DNA from: Deltaproteobacteria bacterium
Lineage (GTDB): Bacteria; Desulfobacterota; Binatia; Binatales; Binataceae
Length of the DNA: 64,000 bases
Direction of reading: 5' to 3'
Assembly: GCA_003135135.1 (NCBI GenBank)
Contig: PLDK01000003.1
Span: forward strand, 92,739 to 156,738
Of this stretch, positions 25,311 to 38,611 are shown in pieces. Every line of letters begins with the position of its first letter. Position 1 is the first letter of the stretch. The position numbers and the translations under genes are program-made. The notes beneath the pieces are model-generated. The model did not search any database and had not been told where the DNA came from. It saw only the letters and a list, made by a program, of their open reading frames with translations.

Positions 25311-25495
25311 TTGAGGAGCCTGCGCTTTTTCAGATCGTCGTGATGCTCGTTGTCGGCGGCCTTCGAGCCCTCCACCTTGTAATCGCCCGCAGCCCACGTG
25401 CCCAGATCGATCATCTGGCATCGCTCGGAACAGAACGGACGAAAGCGATTTCGGGGCGACAGGTCGGCGGGCTTTTTGCAAATGGGACACGTCAT
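25307..25495 (-). CDS. yacG: DNA gyrase inhibitor YacG
   Basis: A small zinc protein of 62 residues. The four zinc ligands are in TCPICKKP and FCSERCQMIDLGTWAAGDYKV, which match the YacG family (CPxC and CxxxC plus DLGxW). YacG binds GyrB and inhibits gyrase in vitro. It lies between glgB and lpxA, with its TGA overlapping the TTG start of lpxA. Confidence 0.93.
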   Translation of the reverse strand: MTCPICKKPADLSPRNRFRPFCSERCQMIDLGTWAAGDYKVEGSKAADNEHHDDLKKRRLLN

Positions 25496-25586
25496 CGTGA
25501 GCTACCGAGGCCTTAAGAAAATTGTCAGATGAACGCGCGCTGCGCAACGAGGGGCGGCAAGGCAAATCGCGAACAGCCCGGCTGCG

Positions 25587-27794
<2,208 letters not shown>

Positions 27795-27852
27795 GTGCGA
27801 AGTTTAAACGATAGATTCGTCGTAAGCGACCCGCATCCGCAGGAGACCGACC

Positions 27853-29100
27853 ATGAGTTCCACGCCCAACTCCAGGCAATCGAACAACCTTCCCGGCTTC
27901 GACCCGCTGATGGGACAGCTCGAAGTACTCGAGCGGGGAATCGCAATGTTCCACGGCTTCGCCAACGTTGCGTTCGCATACGGGCGTGGCGAGATGATCG
28001 TCGTCGATACCAGTTCGCAACTGATGGGCGCAATGGCGGTGCGCGCGATTCGCGAGGTCAGCGAGGAGCCGTTCGCGTTTCTCATCTATACGCATGGGCA
28101 TGGCGATCACGCGTTCGGCACCGAGGCGTTCATTACCGACGCGCTCAAGCGCGGACATGCGCGGCCGAAAATCTGGGCCCAAGAGGACGTCGCCGCCCGC
28201 TTCAAACGCTACGCGATGACCCGCGGATGGCAGCGGCATATCAATCGCCTCCAGTTCGGCGGCGCGTTCGCCGCAGACGGACTCTTCGGCCCCAACTCGT
28301 TCAGCTACCCCGACCTGGTTTATCGCGATGAACAATTTCTCGACCTGGTGGGCGAGCCGGTCGAGCTGCATCACGCGATGGGCGAGACGGACGACGCGAC
28401 CTGGGTCTGGATGCCGACGCGGCGGCTGGCGATGGTCGGCGATTTGATCGTCTCGTCGATGCCGAACACGGGCAATCCCAACAAGGTGCAGCGCTACACG
28501 CTTGAATGGGCGCAGACGCTCGAGGCGATCGCGAAGCTCGGGCCGCGATACATTCTGCCCGGACACGGACCCGCCTATCGCGGCGAGCAACTATGCGGCG
28601 AAGTGCTGCGCGAGACGGCGCGGGCAGTCCGGTTCATCCATGATGAAGTCGTGCGGCGGCTCAACGCCGGTGAATGGCCGGTGGATATAATCGAGGCTGA
28701 CATTTCAATTCCGGCCGATCTCGCGGCGAAGCCGTACCTGCGGCCGATTTACGGATGCACCGCGTTCGTGGTGCGCGACGTTATCCGGCGCTACGCGGGA
28801 TGGTGGTCGGGCGAGCCGTCGCAAATGTTCCCGGCGACGCGCAAGGAACGCGGCGACGACATCGTCGCGATCTGCGGCCGCGACGCGATCGTCGCAAAGG
28901 CGCGCGCACTCAAGGATGCGGGCCAACTCAAGCGCGCGCTGGCATTGGCCGAGATCGCGTTGAATTCGAATCCGTTTGACAATGAAGCGATCGGCTTGAA
29001 CGCGGAGATACTGGAGGCGATGGCGGCCGGCGAACGATCGTTTATCGCGCGCAATTTTTTCGCTGGCGCCGCCCGCCAACTCCGCGACCGCGCAAGATAG
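27853..29100 (+). CDS. Alkylsulfatase-like metallo-beta-lactamase-fold hydrolase
   Basis: 415 residues. The metal motif is IYTHGHGDHAFGTEAF (HxHxDH), with a second-shell His in LPGHGPAYRG and an Asp in AMVGDLIVSS. A C-terminal alpha-helical dimerisation domain with RRYAGWWSGEPSQMFPA and LAEIALNSNPFDNEA resembles that of alkylsulfatases such as SdsA1 (YGWYDGNP region). The third, sterol-carrier-like domain of full alkylsulfatases is missing, and no signal peptide is present. A cytoplasmic hydrolase of sulfate esters or related substrates is the best guess. AGGAG lies 8 bases before the ATG. It is transcribed divergently from glgB. Confidence 0.82.
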   Translation: MSSTPNSRQSNNLPGFDPLMGQLEVLERGIAMFHGFANVAFAYGRGEMIVVDTSSQLMGAMAVRAIREVSEEPFAFLIYTHGHGDHAFGTEAFITDALKRGHARPKIWAQEDVAARFKRYAMTRGWQRHINRLQFGGAFAADGLFGPNSFSYPDLVYRDEQFLDLVGEPVELHHAMGETDDATWVWMPTRRLAMVGDLIVSSMPNTGNPNKVQRYTLEWAQTLEAIAKLGPRYILPGHGPAYRGEQLCGEVLRETARAVRFIHDEVVRRLNAGEWPVDIIEADISIPADLAAKPYLRPIYGCTAFVVRDVIRRYAGWWSGEPSQMFPATRKERGDDIVAICGRDAIVAKARALKDAGQLKRALALAEIALNSNPFDNEAIGLNAEILEAMAAGERSFIARNFFAGAARQLRDRAR

Positions 29101-29197
29101 CGGTTGCGTTTTTTCTAGGCAACATCCGTCATCTCGAGCGCTCCTGCACCCGGCGTTCCACACGCGGTTTACTGCGTTTACACAAGGTGATATCCCA

Positions 29198-30349
29198 TTG
29201 CCGATGCTTGGCTACCGCGAAAAACTTGTCTCGTCACTTTGGCAAACAACAGCTCGGAACCGCGGAACTGCGATTCGCTCGATATTCCTCGCTGCCGCCG
29301 CGATATTGGCCTTCTCGATACAAATCGCGGCGGCCAAGCCCGCAAAAAAAGAAAAACCGCAGGGATTGTGGGTAGGAGGATACAGGTACTTCTCGGAATT
29401 CCAAGGGAAAGCGCTCAAAGAGAGCGGTGACCCACGCGCTAACCTCGCCTTCGGGAGCAGCCTTTACGACGGCCCGATATCGATCACTTTCGATCCGCAC
29501 AACAACTTATGGATCACCTTCGACACAAGTGACAGCGTCCCTATTCCCGTCATCGAGGTCACTCGTGATGATTTAGCTTCGCTCAAGAGCGGCGCGCGCG
29601 TGAAGCCCAAAGCTATCACCCCAGTTACAATTCCTGATTACCTCGCTTTCGACGCCTCTGGCGATCTCTGGATTACCGCCGAGCTCCCGGTTAACGAAAT
29701 CATAGAACTCCTGCCCAGGCAGATAAAAAAGAGCGGTGCACCATCGCCGACCATTTCCATCACTGCACCCGATTTTGTTCCCCAAGCGATACGCTTCGAC
29801 GCCTCCGACAATCTCTGGGTAGTTCAGTTCCAGGAACCGTACGAGCCCTCCAACTCGATCCAGATGGGCAGATACGCACCAGGGGATCGTGCCGTGAGCG
29901 GACCGGCAACTCCCGGCCTGATTGTGAACTTGCCAGATTTGGTCTTCCTCGTGGACTTCGCCTTCGACAGCTCCGGAAACTTGTGGCTGGCGGGATCGAA
30001 CTCTCTCTTCGGAAATGACCAGCTCGAAATGATCTCGGCCGGCGACCTCACCGGCACAGGAGTAGTCTCTCCAATGGCTGCGGTGACGATCACTTCTTCC
30101 GCATTCGGCGTCCTCGACGGCTCCGGTTCCTGCCTGGGCGGCATTGATTTCGACCAATCGGGGGATCTCTGGGTATCAGTCGGAGCAAACAACGCCGACT
30201 GCCAAGCGGATACGCAAGTCGTCGAGTTCACTCCCAGCCAGTTGAGCACCGGTGGAAATCTCGCACCATCGGTGACGATCAGCCAAAACGCCGAGAAGAC
30301 AAACTTGTTCTTTCCCGGCCCACTGAGGTTCGGCCCAACGGTCCAGTAA
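29198..30349 (+). CDS. Secreted NHL-like beta-propeller protein
   Basis: Function unknown. A signal peptide (IFLAAAAILAFSIQIAAA) ends near residue 48. The mature protein has recurring blade motifs of the type 'FDPHNNLWITF', 'FDASGDLWITA', 'FDASDNLWVVQ', 'FDSSGNLWLAG', 'FDQSGDLWVSV', each 40-70 residues apart, giving at least five blades of an NHL/Vgb-like propeller. The TTG at 29198 is placed 7 bases after AAGGTGA; an ATG two codons on is the alternative. Probably a periplasmic or extracellular scaffold or lyase-like protein. Confidence 0.72.
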   Translation: MPMLGYREKLVSSLWQTTARNRGTAIRSIFLAAAAILAFSIQIAAAKPAKKEKPQGLWVGGYRYFSEFQGKALKESGDPRANLAFGSSLYDGPISITFDPHNNLWITFDTSDSVPIPVIEVTRDDLASLKSGARVKPKAITPVTIPDYLAFDASGDLWITAELPVNEIIELLPRQIKKSGAPSPTISITAPDFVPQAIRFDASDNLWVVQFQEPYEPSNSIQMGRYAPGDRAVSGPATPGLIVNLPDLVFLVDFAFDSSGNLWLAGSNSLFGNDQLEMISAGDLTGTGVVSPMAAVTITSSAFGVLDGSGSCLGGIDFDQSGDLWVSVGANNADCQADTQVVEFTPSQLSTGGNLAPSVTISQNAEKTNLFFPGPLRFGPTVQ

Positions 30350-30382
30350 CTGCGCTGCCCCAGCGCCAGTTCGCGTCCCTTC

Positions 30383-30409
30383 TAATACTGGGTGCAGGGG
30401 TCACCCCTG

Positions 30410-30410
<1 letters not shown>
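30383..30410. repeat. REP-like palindromic element abutting the uvrB stop
   Basis: GGGTGCAGGGG...CCCCTGC, with the perfect 17-bp palindrome at 30394-30410. Its last base is the first base (on the + strand) of the uvrB stop complement CTA (30410-30412). It lies between the convergent beta-propeller gene and uvrB, and may act as a bidirectional 3'-end hairpin. Confidence 0.8.
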
Positions 30411-32677
<2,267 letters not shown>

Positions 32678-32927
32678 GATGAGCGAGGGAGTCTAGCAGG
32701 GTTTCCGCTTTTTGCGGAATTCGCGGCCAAGTCGGGCGGCTTTCAGGCAACCCGGGCAAACAATCTCGCCTTTTTACACCCCCTGTCACATGTTGCATTC
32801 TTGTTACAAATATAACTATATTTCCGGGTCAATTGGGTGGAATAGTTCCCGTTTGGGCATGATTGCGGCTCAGGGCAAGTGAGGGGGTTCGCTTCGCGCA
32901 TAGACGCACTTGGGTGAGGAGGAGTTC

Positions 32928-33644
32928 ATGAGACTGAAATCAAGGCTTTTAAATGCGGTCGCTGGCATCGCGTGTGCGGCGCTAATCGCGTCCAGTTTGG
33001 GCGGTTGCGCAAATTTGCAGAAGCCCCGCTCGTGGGGAACCTGCGCGATCGTCGGAGGACTGCTTGGCGCAGGCGTCGGCGCAGCCTCAGGCATTGTCAT
33101 CGCTGACAATACCGCGGGACGTCACCACAGCGACCAGGATACCAGGGTTTACGCCGGTGTGGGTGGCGCAGTCGTCGGCGCGGGACTCGGCGCGTTGGCA
33201 GGCCACTACCTCTGCGATCCGCTGATTCCGCCGCCGCCACCTCCTCCGCCGCCACCTCCTCCTTCGCCGCCGCCACCGCCACCGCCGCCTCCGCCTCCGG
33301 TCAAGGAGAAGCTGGTGCTCCGCGGTGTGCATTTCGACTTCAACAAGTCGGTGATCCGCCCGGGTGATGCCGCCGTTCTGGATGAAGCCGCATCAACTCT
33401 TAAGGCCAATCCGAACGTGACGATCAACGTCAACGGCTACTGCGACGCGATCGGCAGCGACGAATACAACTTGAAGCTGTCCGATCGACGTTCAGACGCC
33501 GTGGTGGATTACCTCGTGAAAGCCGGAATCCCGTCGAGCCAGTTGGTTCCGCACGGGTACGGCAAGACCGACTTCGTTGCCACCAACGACACGGATGAGG
33601 GTCGCGCTCAGAACCGCCGCGTCGAACTGGTGCCCAATCAATAA
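32928..33644 (+). CDS. OmpA-family lipoprotein with polyproline linker, copy 1
   Basis: 238 residues from the ATG at 32928, preceded by GAGGAGG. The N-terminus is a lipoprotein signal (IACAALIASSLGGC). Two glycine-zipper segments (VGGLLGAGVGAASG, GGAVVGAGLGALAG) follow, then a linker of 12 Pro, one Ser and 11 Pro. The C-terminal OmpA domain starts at LVLRGVHFDFNKSVIRPGD and contains NGYCDAIGSDEYNLKLSDRRSDAV, with the Asp and Arg that bind diaminopimelate of peptidoglycan. It probably links the outer membrane to the cell wall. First of three tandem paralogs; the OmpA domain is nearly identical at DNA level in all three while the N-terminus is distinct. Confidence 0.93.
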   Translation: MRLKSRLLNAVAGIACAALIASSLGGCANLQKPRSWGTCAIVGGLLGAGVGAASGIVIADNTAGRHHSDQDTRVYAGVGGAVVGAGLGALAGHYLCDPLIPPPPPPPPPPPPSPPPPPPPPPPPVKEKLVLRGVHFDFNKSVIRPGDAAVLDEAASTLKANPNVTINVNGYCDAIGSDEYNLKLSDRRSDAVVDYLVKAGIPSSQLVPHGYGKTDFVATNDTDEGRAQNRRVELVPNQ

Positions 33645-33669
33645 GTCGGGCCGAGACTGAATCGTCCGC

Positions 33670-33710
33670 AAGCGGCCGTAGTCCCGTCGGGGGCTGCGGC
33701 CGCTTCTTTA
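33670..33710 (+). terminator. Intrinsic-type terminator after OmpA-family copy 1
   Basis: AAGCGGCCG pairs with CGGCCGCTT around a partly paired centre (TAGTCCC...GGGGCTG), followed by CTTTA. The T-run is short. The same hairpin follows copies 2 and 3. Confidence 0.75.
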
Positions 33711-33862
33711 TGTGACCAATATGTAACCAATGTAACGAATTCTCATTTATGAAGCCCGCGGAGTGCCAAAGATTAGCCTTTTCAATAGATTTGGCCTCCA
33801 CAAAATGACACAATTCGCGGTGTTTAAACCCGGAATTACTTGAAACCCAGGGAGGGGTACTC

Positions 33863-34540
33863 ATGTTTAGATGGAAAAATTGGATTGGCGCCGCGGCGAC
33901 CGTCGCTCTTTTGACGGTCTCGTCGTGCGCGTCGTGGACGCCTGAGCAAAAGGAGTACACCGAGTACGGGGCAGCCGGCGGCGCACTTCTCGGCGGAGCA
34001 CTGGGGTGCGGAGTTGCTGCGGCCGCAAGCGGTTCCCCAAAGGGCTATGAGATCGGATGTCCCACGGGTGTTGTTGGGGGCGCTTTGATTGGCGGCACGA
34101 TCGGCTACTTCCTGGCGCCGAAACCGGTGCCAGCGCCTCCACCGCCTCCTCCACCGCCGCCTCCTCCGCCACCGCCACCGCCGCCTCCGCCTCCACTCAG
34201 GCAAAAGCTGGTGCTCCGCGGTGTGCATTTCGACTTCAACAAGTCGAAGATCCGACCGGGTGATGCCGCCGTTCTGGATGAAGCCGCATCCACTCTTAAG
34301 GCCAATCCGAACGTGACGATCAACGTCAACGGCTACTGCGACGCAATCGGCGGCGAGGAATACAATTTGAAGCTGTCCGATCGACGTTCGGACGCCGTGG
34401 TGGATTACCTCGTGAAAGCCGGAATCCCGTCGAGCCAGTTGGTTCCGCACGGGTACGGCAAGACCGACTTCGTTGCCACCAACGACACGGCTGAGGGTCG
34501 CGCTCAGAACCGTCGCGTCGAACTGGTGCCCAATCAATAA
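33863..34540 (+). CDS. OmpA-family lipoprotein with polyproline linker, copy 2
   Basis: 225 residues. The signal (AAATVALLTVSSC) ends in a lipobox-like VSSC. Glycine-zipper segments (GGALLGGALGCGVAA, VGGALIGGTIGYF) precede a run of 20 consecutive Pro codons (34136-34195) and the OmpA domain (LVLRGVHFDFNKSKIRPGD; NGYCDAIGGEEYNLKLSDRRSDAV). N-terminus and upstream region match copy 3 and differ from copy 1. AGGGAGG lies about 10 bases before the ATG. Role as for copy 1: outer membrane to peptidoglycan tether. Confidence 0.93.
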   Translation: MFRWKNWIGAAATVALLTVSSCASWTPEQKEYTEYGAAGGALLGGALGCGVAAAASGSPKGYEIGCPTGVVGGALIGGTIGYFLAPKPVPAPPPPPPPPPPPPPPPPPPPPLRQKLVLRGVHFDFNKSKIRPGDAAVLDEAASTLKANPNVTINVNGYCDAIGGEEYNLKLSDRRSDAVVDYLVKAGIPSSQLVPHGYGKTDFVATNDTAEGRAQNRRVELVPNQ

Positions 34541-34565
34541 GTCGGGCCGAGACTGAATCGTCCGC

Positions 34566-34603
34566 AAGCGGCCGCAGTCCCGTCGGGGGCTGCGGCCGTT
34601 TCA
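34566..34603 (+). terminator. Intrinsic-type terminator after OmpA-family copy 2
   Basis: AAGCGGCCGCAG pairs with CTGCGGCCGTTT (one end mismatch) around TCCCGTCGGGGG. Followed by TTTCATT, a weak T-run. Confidence 0.75.
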
Positions 34604-34748
34604 TTATGTAACCAATGTAACGAATTCTCCTCATTACCACGCCCGGAGAGTGCGAAAAATTCGCCAGTTCAATAGATTTGGCTTCCCGAAAATGACAAAA
34701 TTCGCGGTGTTTAAACCCGGAATTACTTGCAGCCCAGGGAGGGTACTC

Positions 34749-35426
34749 ATGTTTAGATGGAAAAATTGGATTGGCGCCGCGGCGACCGTCGCTCTTTTGA
34801 CGGTCTCGTCGTGTGCGTCGTGGACACCCGAACAGAAAGAGTACACCGCGTATGGAGCGGCCGGCGGCGCGCTCATCGGCGGAGGGCTGGGGTGCGGAAT
34901 TGCTGCGGGGGCAAGTGGTTCCGCAGAGAGTTATGAGATCGGATGCCCCGTGGGTGTTGTTGCGGGCGCTCTGATCGGCGGCGTGAACGGCTACTTGTTG
35001 GCGCCGAAACTGGTGCCAGCGCCTCCGCCACCGCCTCCACCGCCGCCTCCTCCTCCACCGCCACCGCCGCCTCCGCCTCCAGTCAGGCAAAAGCTGGTGC
35101 TCCGCGGTGTGCATTTCGACTTCAACAAGTCGAAGATCCGACCGGGTGATGCCGCCGTTCTGGATGAAGCCGCATCCACTCTTAAGGCCAATCCGAACGT
35201 GACGATCAACGTCAACGGCTACTGCGACGCAATCGGCGGCGAGGAATACAACTTGAAGCTGTCCGATCGACGTTCGGACGCCGTGGTGGATTACTTGGTG
35301 AAGGCCGGAATCCCATCGAGCCAGTTGGTTCCGCACGGATACGGCAAGACCGACTTCGTTGCCACCAACGACACGGCTGAGGGCCGCGCTCAGAACCGCC
35401 GCGTTGAACTGGTGCCCAATCAATAA
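34749..35426 (+). CDS. OmpA-family lipoprotein with polyproline linker, copy 3
   Basis: 225 residues from the ATG at 34749; the longer frame from 34650 only covers repeated leader DNA. Same plan as copy 2: lipobox VSSC, glycine zippers (GGALIGGGLGCGIAAG, VAGALIGGVNGYL), 20 consecutive prolines (codons 35023-35082) and an OmpA domain nearly identical in DNA to copies 1 and 2. The polyproline run would need elongation factor P to be translated efficiently. Confidence 0.93.
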   Translation: MFRWKNWIGAAATVALLTVSSCASWTPEQKEYTAYGAAGGALIGGGLGCGIAAGASGSAESYEIGCPVGVVAGALIGGVNGYLLAPKLVPAPPPPPPPPPPPPPPPPPPPPVRQKLVLRGVHFDFNKSKIRPGDAAVLDEAASTLKANPNVTINVNGYCDAIGGEEYNLKLSDRRSDAVVDYLVKAGIPSSQLVPHGYGKTDFVATNDTAEGRAQNRRVELVPNQ

Positions 35427-35451
35427 GTCGGGCCGAAACTGAAACGTCCGC

Positions 35452-35495
35452 AAGCGGCCGCAGTCCCGTCGGGGGCTGTGGCCGCTTTTTTCTCT
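35452..35495 (+). terminator. Rho-independent terminator after OmpA-family copy 3
   Basis: AAGCGGCCGCAGTCCC pairs with GGGGCTGTGGCCGCTT around GTCG, followed by TTTTTTCTC. This is the strongest of the three related terminators and closes the array. Confidence 0.88.
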
Positions 35496-35554
35496 CCCGC
35501 GCCCATTCTCATGTGCTGACGGTGGTGCGTATTTTTGCTATAGAAATCATCGTT

Positions 35555-36133
35555 ATGGTGTTTATAGGAACGCTGGAAATAAGAGCCGCCGTCGCCACGC
35601 TCGCAATCACGGCGCTGTTCGCGGCGTCGCCGGCGCGGGCCCAATCGCAGGCGGCTGCACAGGCATCGCCTGCCTCGGCATCGCAAAGCGCAGCCGTTCC
35701 GGGGGCGTCCGCTTCACCAACGGCGAAGAAGAAGACGCTGAGGCAAGAGGTCAGAGCGCTGGTTACGAAATATGAGCCCGAGCGACTCAAGCGCGATCTC
35801 GAATTCAAGAAGGCCTCCGCGCTGTTCCCGGGTTTTTGCCATCATTGGGAGCAGGATTTGCACGAGCGCGAGACGAACAATCTGTCGAAATTGAAATTCA
35901 ATTTGAAAGATGGTTTCAAGACCGCGACTTACACTGCTTATGGCAAGGTCGCCGCCTGCGAATCGCATCAATCCAAGGACGGCTACTCGATCGGAAAGCT
36001 CACCTACGAGGAATTCATCTACTACCTGGTCGGCAAGTCCGAGGACGAAGCCAGGCACGCGTCGCCAAAGGCCATCAGCGATACTCGCACCACGGAAATT
36101 TTCCGCTGGGATAACGACAAGTGGTTCTACTAG
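35555..36133 (+). CDS. Hypothetical secreted protein
   Basis: Function not recognised. Starting at the ATG at 35555 gives 192 residues with a signal peptide (AAVATLAITALFAASPARAQ). A low-complexity Ala/Ser/Gln/Pro segment follows (AQSQAAAQASPASASQSAA), then a compact domain from about residue 60 with FCHHWEQDLHERE, YTAYGKVAACESHQSKDGYSIGKLTYEEFIYYLVG and a C-terminal FRWDNDKWFY. Two Cys may form a disulfide. An in-frame start at 35513 adds 14 hydrophobic residues. It ends at a bidirectional terminator facing an acyl-CoA dehydrogenase gene. Confidence 0.65.
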   Translation: MVFIGTLEIRAAVATLAITALFAASPARAQSQAAAQASPASASQSAAVPGASASPTAKKKTLRQEVRALVTKYEPERLKRDLEFKKASALFPGFCHHWEQDLHERETNNLSKLKFNLKDGFKTATYTAYGKVAACESHQSKDGYSIGKLTYEEFIYYLVGKSEDEARHASPKAISDTRTTEIFRWDNDKWFY

Positions 36134-36160
36134 TAGCCAGGAAATAAATACTGAATAAAG

Positions 36161-36197
36161 AAAGCGCCGCCGGACGATCCCAGCGGCGCTCGCATTT
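36161..36197. terminator. Bidirectional terminator between convergent genes
   Basis: Perfect 8-bp stem AGCGCCGC/GCGGCGCT (36163-36170 and 36183-36190). On the plus strand it is followed by CGCATTTTC; on the minus strand by TTCTTTATT. It serves the secreted protein gene and the acyl-CoA dehydrogenase gene. Confidence 0.8.
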
Positions 36198-36212
36198 TCA
36201 ATCCGCGCGATC

Positions 36213-37448
<1,236 letters not shown>

Positions 37449-37468
37449 GATTTTTTCTCCGTGGCGGC

Positions 37469-38578
37469 CTAGACCGTTGCGATCCCATCGATTGCAGAAA
37501 ATCCACGCGCATTGCGCAGCCACATCTCGACCGGGTGCTCGCGGATGTAACCGTGGCCGCCGAGCACCTGGACGCCGTTGTCCGTCACTTTGAGCGCACT
37601 CTGCGCGACATAATTCTTCGCCAGGTAGCTTTCCTTCAACCCATCGCCGCCCTTGTCCAGTTTGAAAGCCGCTTCCCACACCAGCAGGCGCGCCGCGTCG
37701 ATTTCAATTGCCATGTCGGCCAGGATAAACGCGATCGCCTGCTTGGTCGCGATTGGAACGCCGAACGCCTTGCGCTCCTTGGCGTAGTCCCGCGCGTATT
37801 CGAACGCGGCATTCATCACCCCGACGCCCAGCGCGCCCAACGCGACCCGCGACTGGCTCATCAGGCGCGAAAAGTCGATGCCCTTGTCGCCGCCCACCCG
37901 CGCATCGGCGCCGACGCGGCAATCTTTGAGCGTCACTTCGTAGGTCGCGAGCGCTTTGAGGCCCATGTTTTTTTCGCGCTCCGAAATCGTCACGCCCGCC
38001 GCGCCGCGCGGAACGATGAAGCCGTCCACGCCTGCAAAACCCTTGGCCGCGTCGGTCGCCGCATAGACCAGCATCCACTCGGACTCGGCCGCCAGCGGCA
38101 CGTAACACTTGCCGCCGTTGAGGACGAATCCGCCGCCGTCGCGCTTTGCCGAGACTTGCAGCGCCGACAGATCGTAATCGAAGCGCGGCTCCATGACGGC
38201 CGCGGTCGCGGCGGCGAAGTCGGCGCCGGCGAATCGCTTCAAATATTTGGCGCGCTGATCGTCGGTGCCCATCTCGACGATCGGAAATGCGAACAGCCGC
38301 GGCGCAAGCACATGGATCGCGATCGAAAGATCGCCGAAGCCGAGTTCTTCCGCGATGATCGCGCCGGTCACCGCCGAGCGGGCGTCGCCGCCGCCACCGA
38401 ATTTCTCCGGGATAGCGCCGCTGACAAATCCGAATTGCCACGCCTTGGCCACCAGTGGAGCGGGAATCGCGCCGCTTTCGTCGGCGGGCCGCGCGGCGGG
38501 GCGAATCTCGTCGCGCGCGAACGCACCAACGCTGTCGCGGATCATCTGTTGTTCTTCGCTGAGTTCAAAGTCGATCAT
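37469..38578 (-). CDS. Acyl-CoA dehydrogenase, divergent
   Basis: 369 residues, slightly short for the family. N-terminal MIDFELSEEQQMIRDSVGAFARDEIRP is typical. The flavin-region motif that normally reads 'TEPxxGSD' is altered to AVMEPRFDYDLSAL, a notable departure. The C-terminal part has KAFGVPIATKQAIAFILADM and VQVLGGHGYIREHPVEMWLRNARG. The altered signature suggests either a changed substrate or a non-catalytic partner for the dehydrogenase encoded 20 bases downstream. Both proteins start with the same MIDFEL. Confidence 0.9.
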   Translation of the reverse strand: MIDFELSEEQQMIRDSVGAFARDEIRPAARPADESGAIPAPLVAKAWQFGFVSGAIPEKFGGGGDARSAVTGAIIAEELGFGDLSIAIHVLAPRLFAFPIVEMGTDDQRAKYLKRFAGADFAAATAAVMEPRFDYDLSALQVSAKRDGGGFVLNGGKCYVPLAAESEWMLVYAATDAAKGFAGVDGFIVPRGAAGVTISEREKNMGLKALATYEVTLKDCRVGADARVGGDKGIDFSRLMSQSRVALGALGVGVMNAAFEYARDYAKERKAFGVPIATKQAIAFILADMAIEIDAARLLVWEAAFKLDKGGDGLKESYLAKNYVAQSALKVTDNGVQVLGGHGYIREHPVEMWLRNARGFSAIDGIATV

Positions 38579-38611
38579 AAATTGGATCCTACCCTCGGTT
38601 AAAGTAACACT

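Larger units (their letters stand above)
33863..35495 (+). repeat. Tandem duplication of about 886 bp (OmpA-family copies 2 and 3)
   Basis: The start codons at 33863 and 34749 are 886 bases apart, and coding sequence, terminator and upstream leader (with TTCGCGGTGTTTAAACCCGG) are repeated with few changes. The OmpA domain and 3' flank also match copy 1 (33309-33710), but copy 1's 5' half does not, so the array arose by at least two duplication or conversion steps. Confidence 0.9.

Noticed and set aside
34326-35453. Long minus-strand frames opposite the OmpA-family genes, with Gly- or Arg-rich tracts
   Set aside because: They are complements of the polyproline linkers and of the conserved OmpA domains. 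Nothing in them resembles a protein domain.
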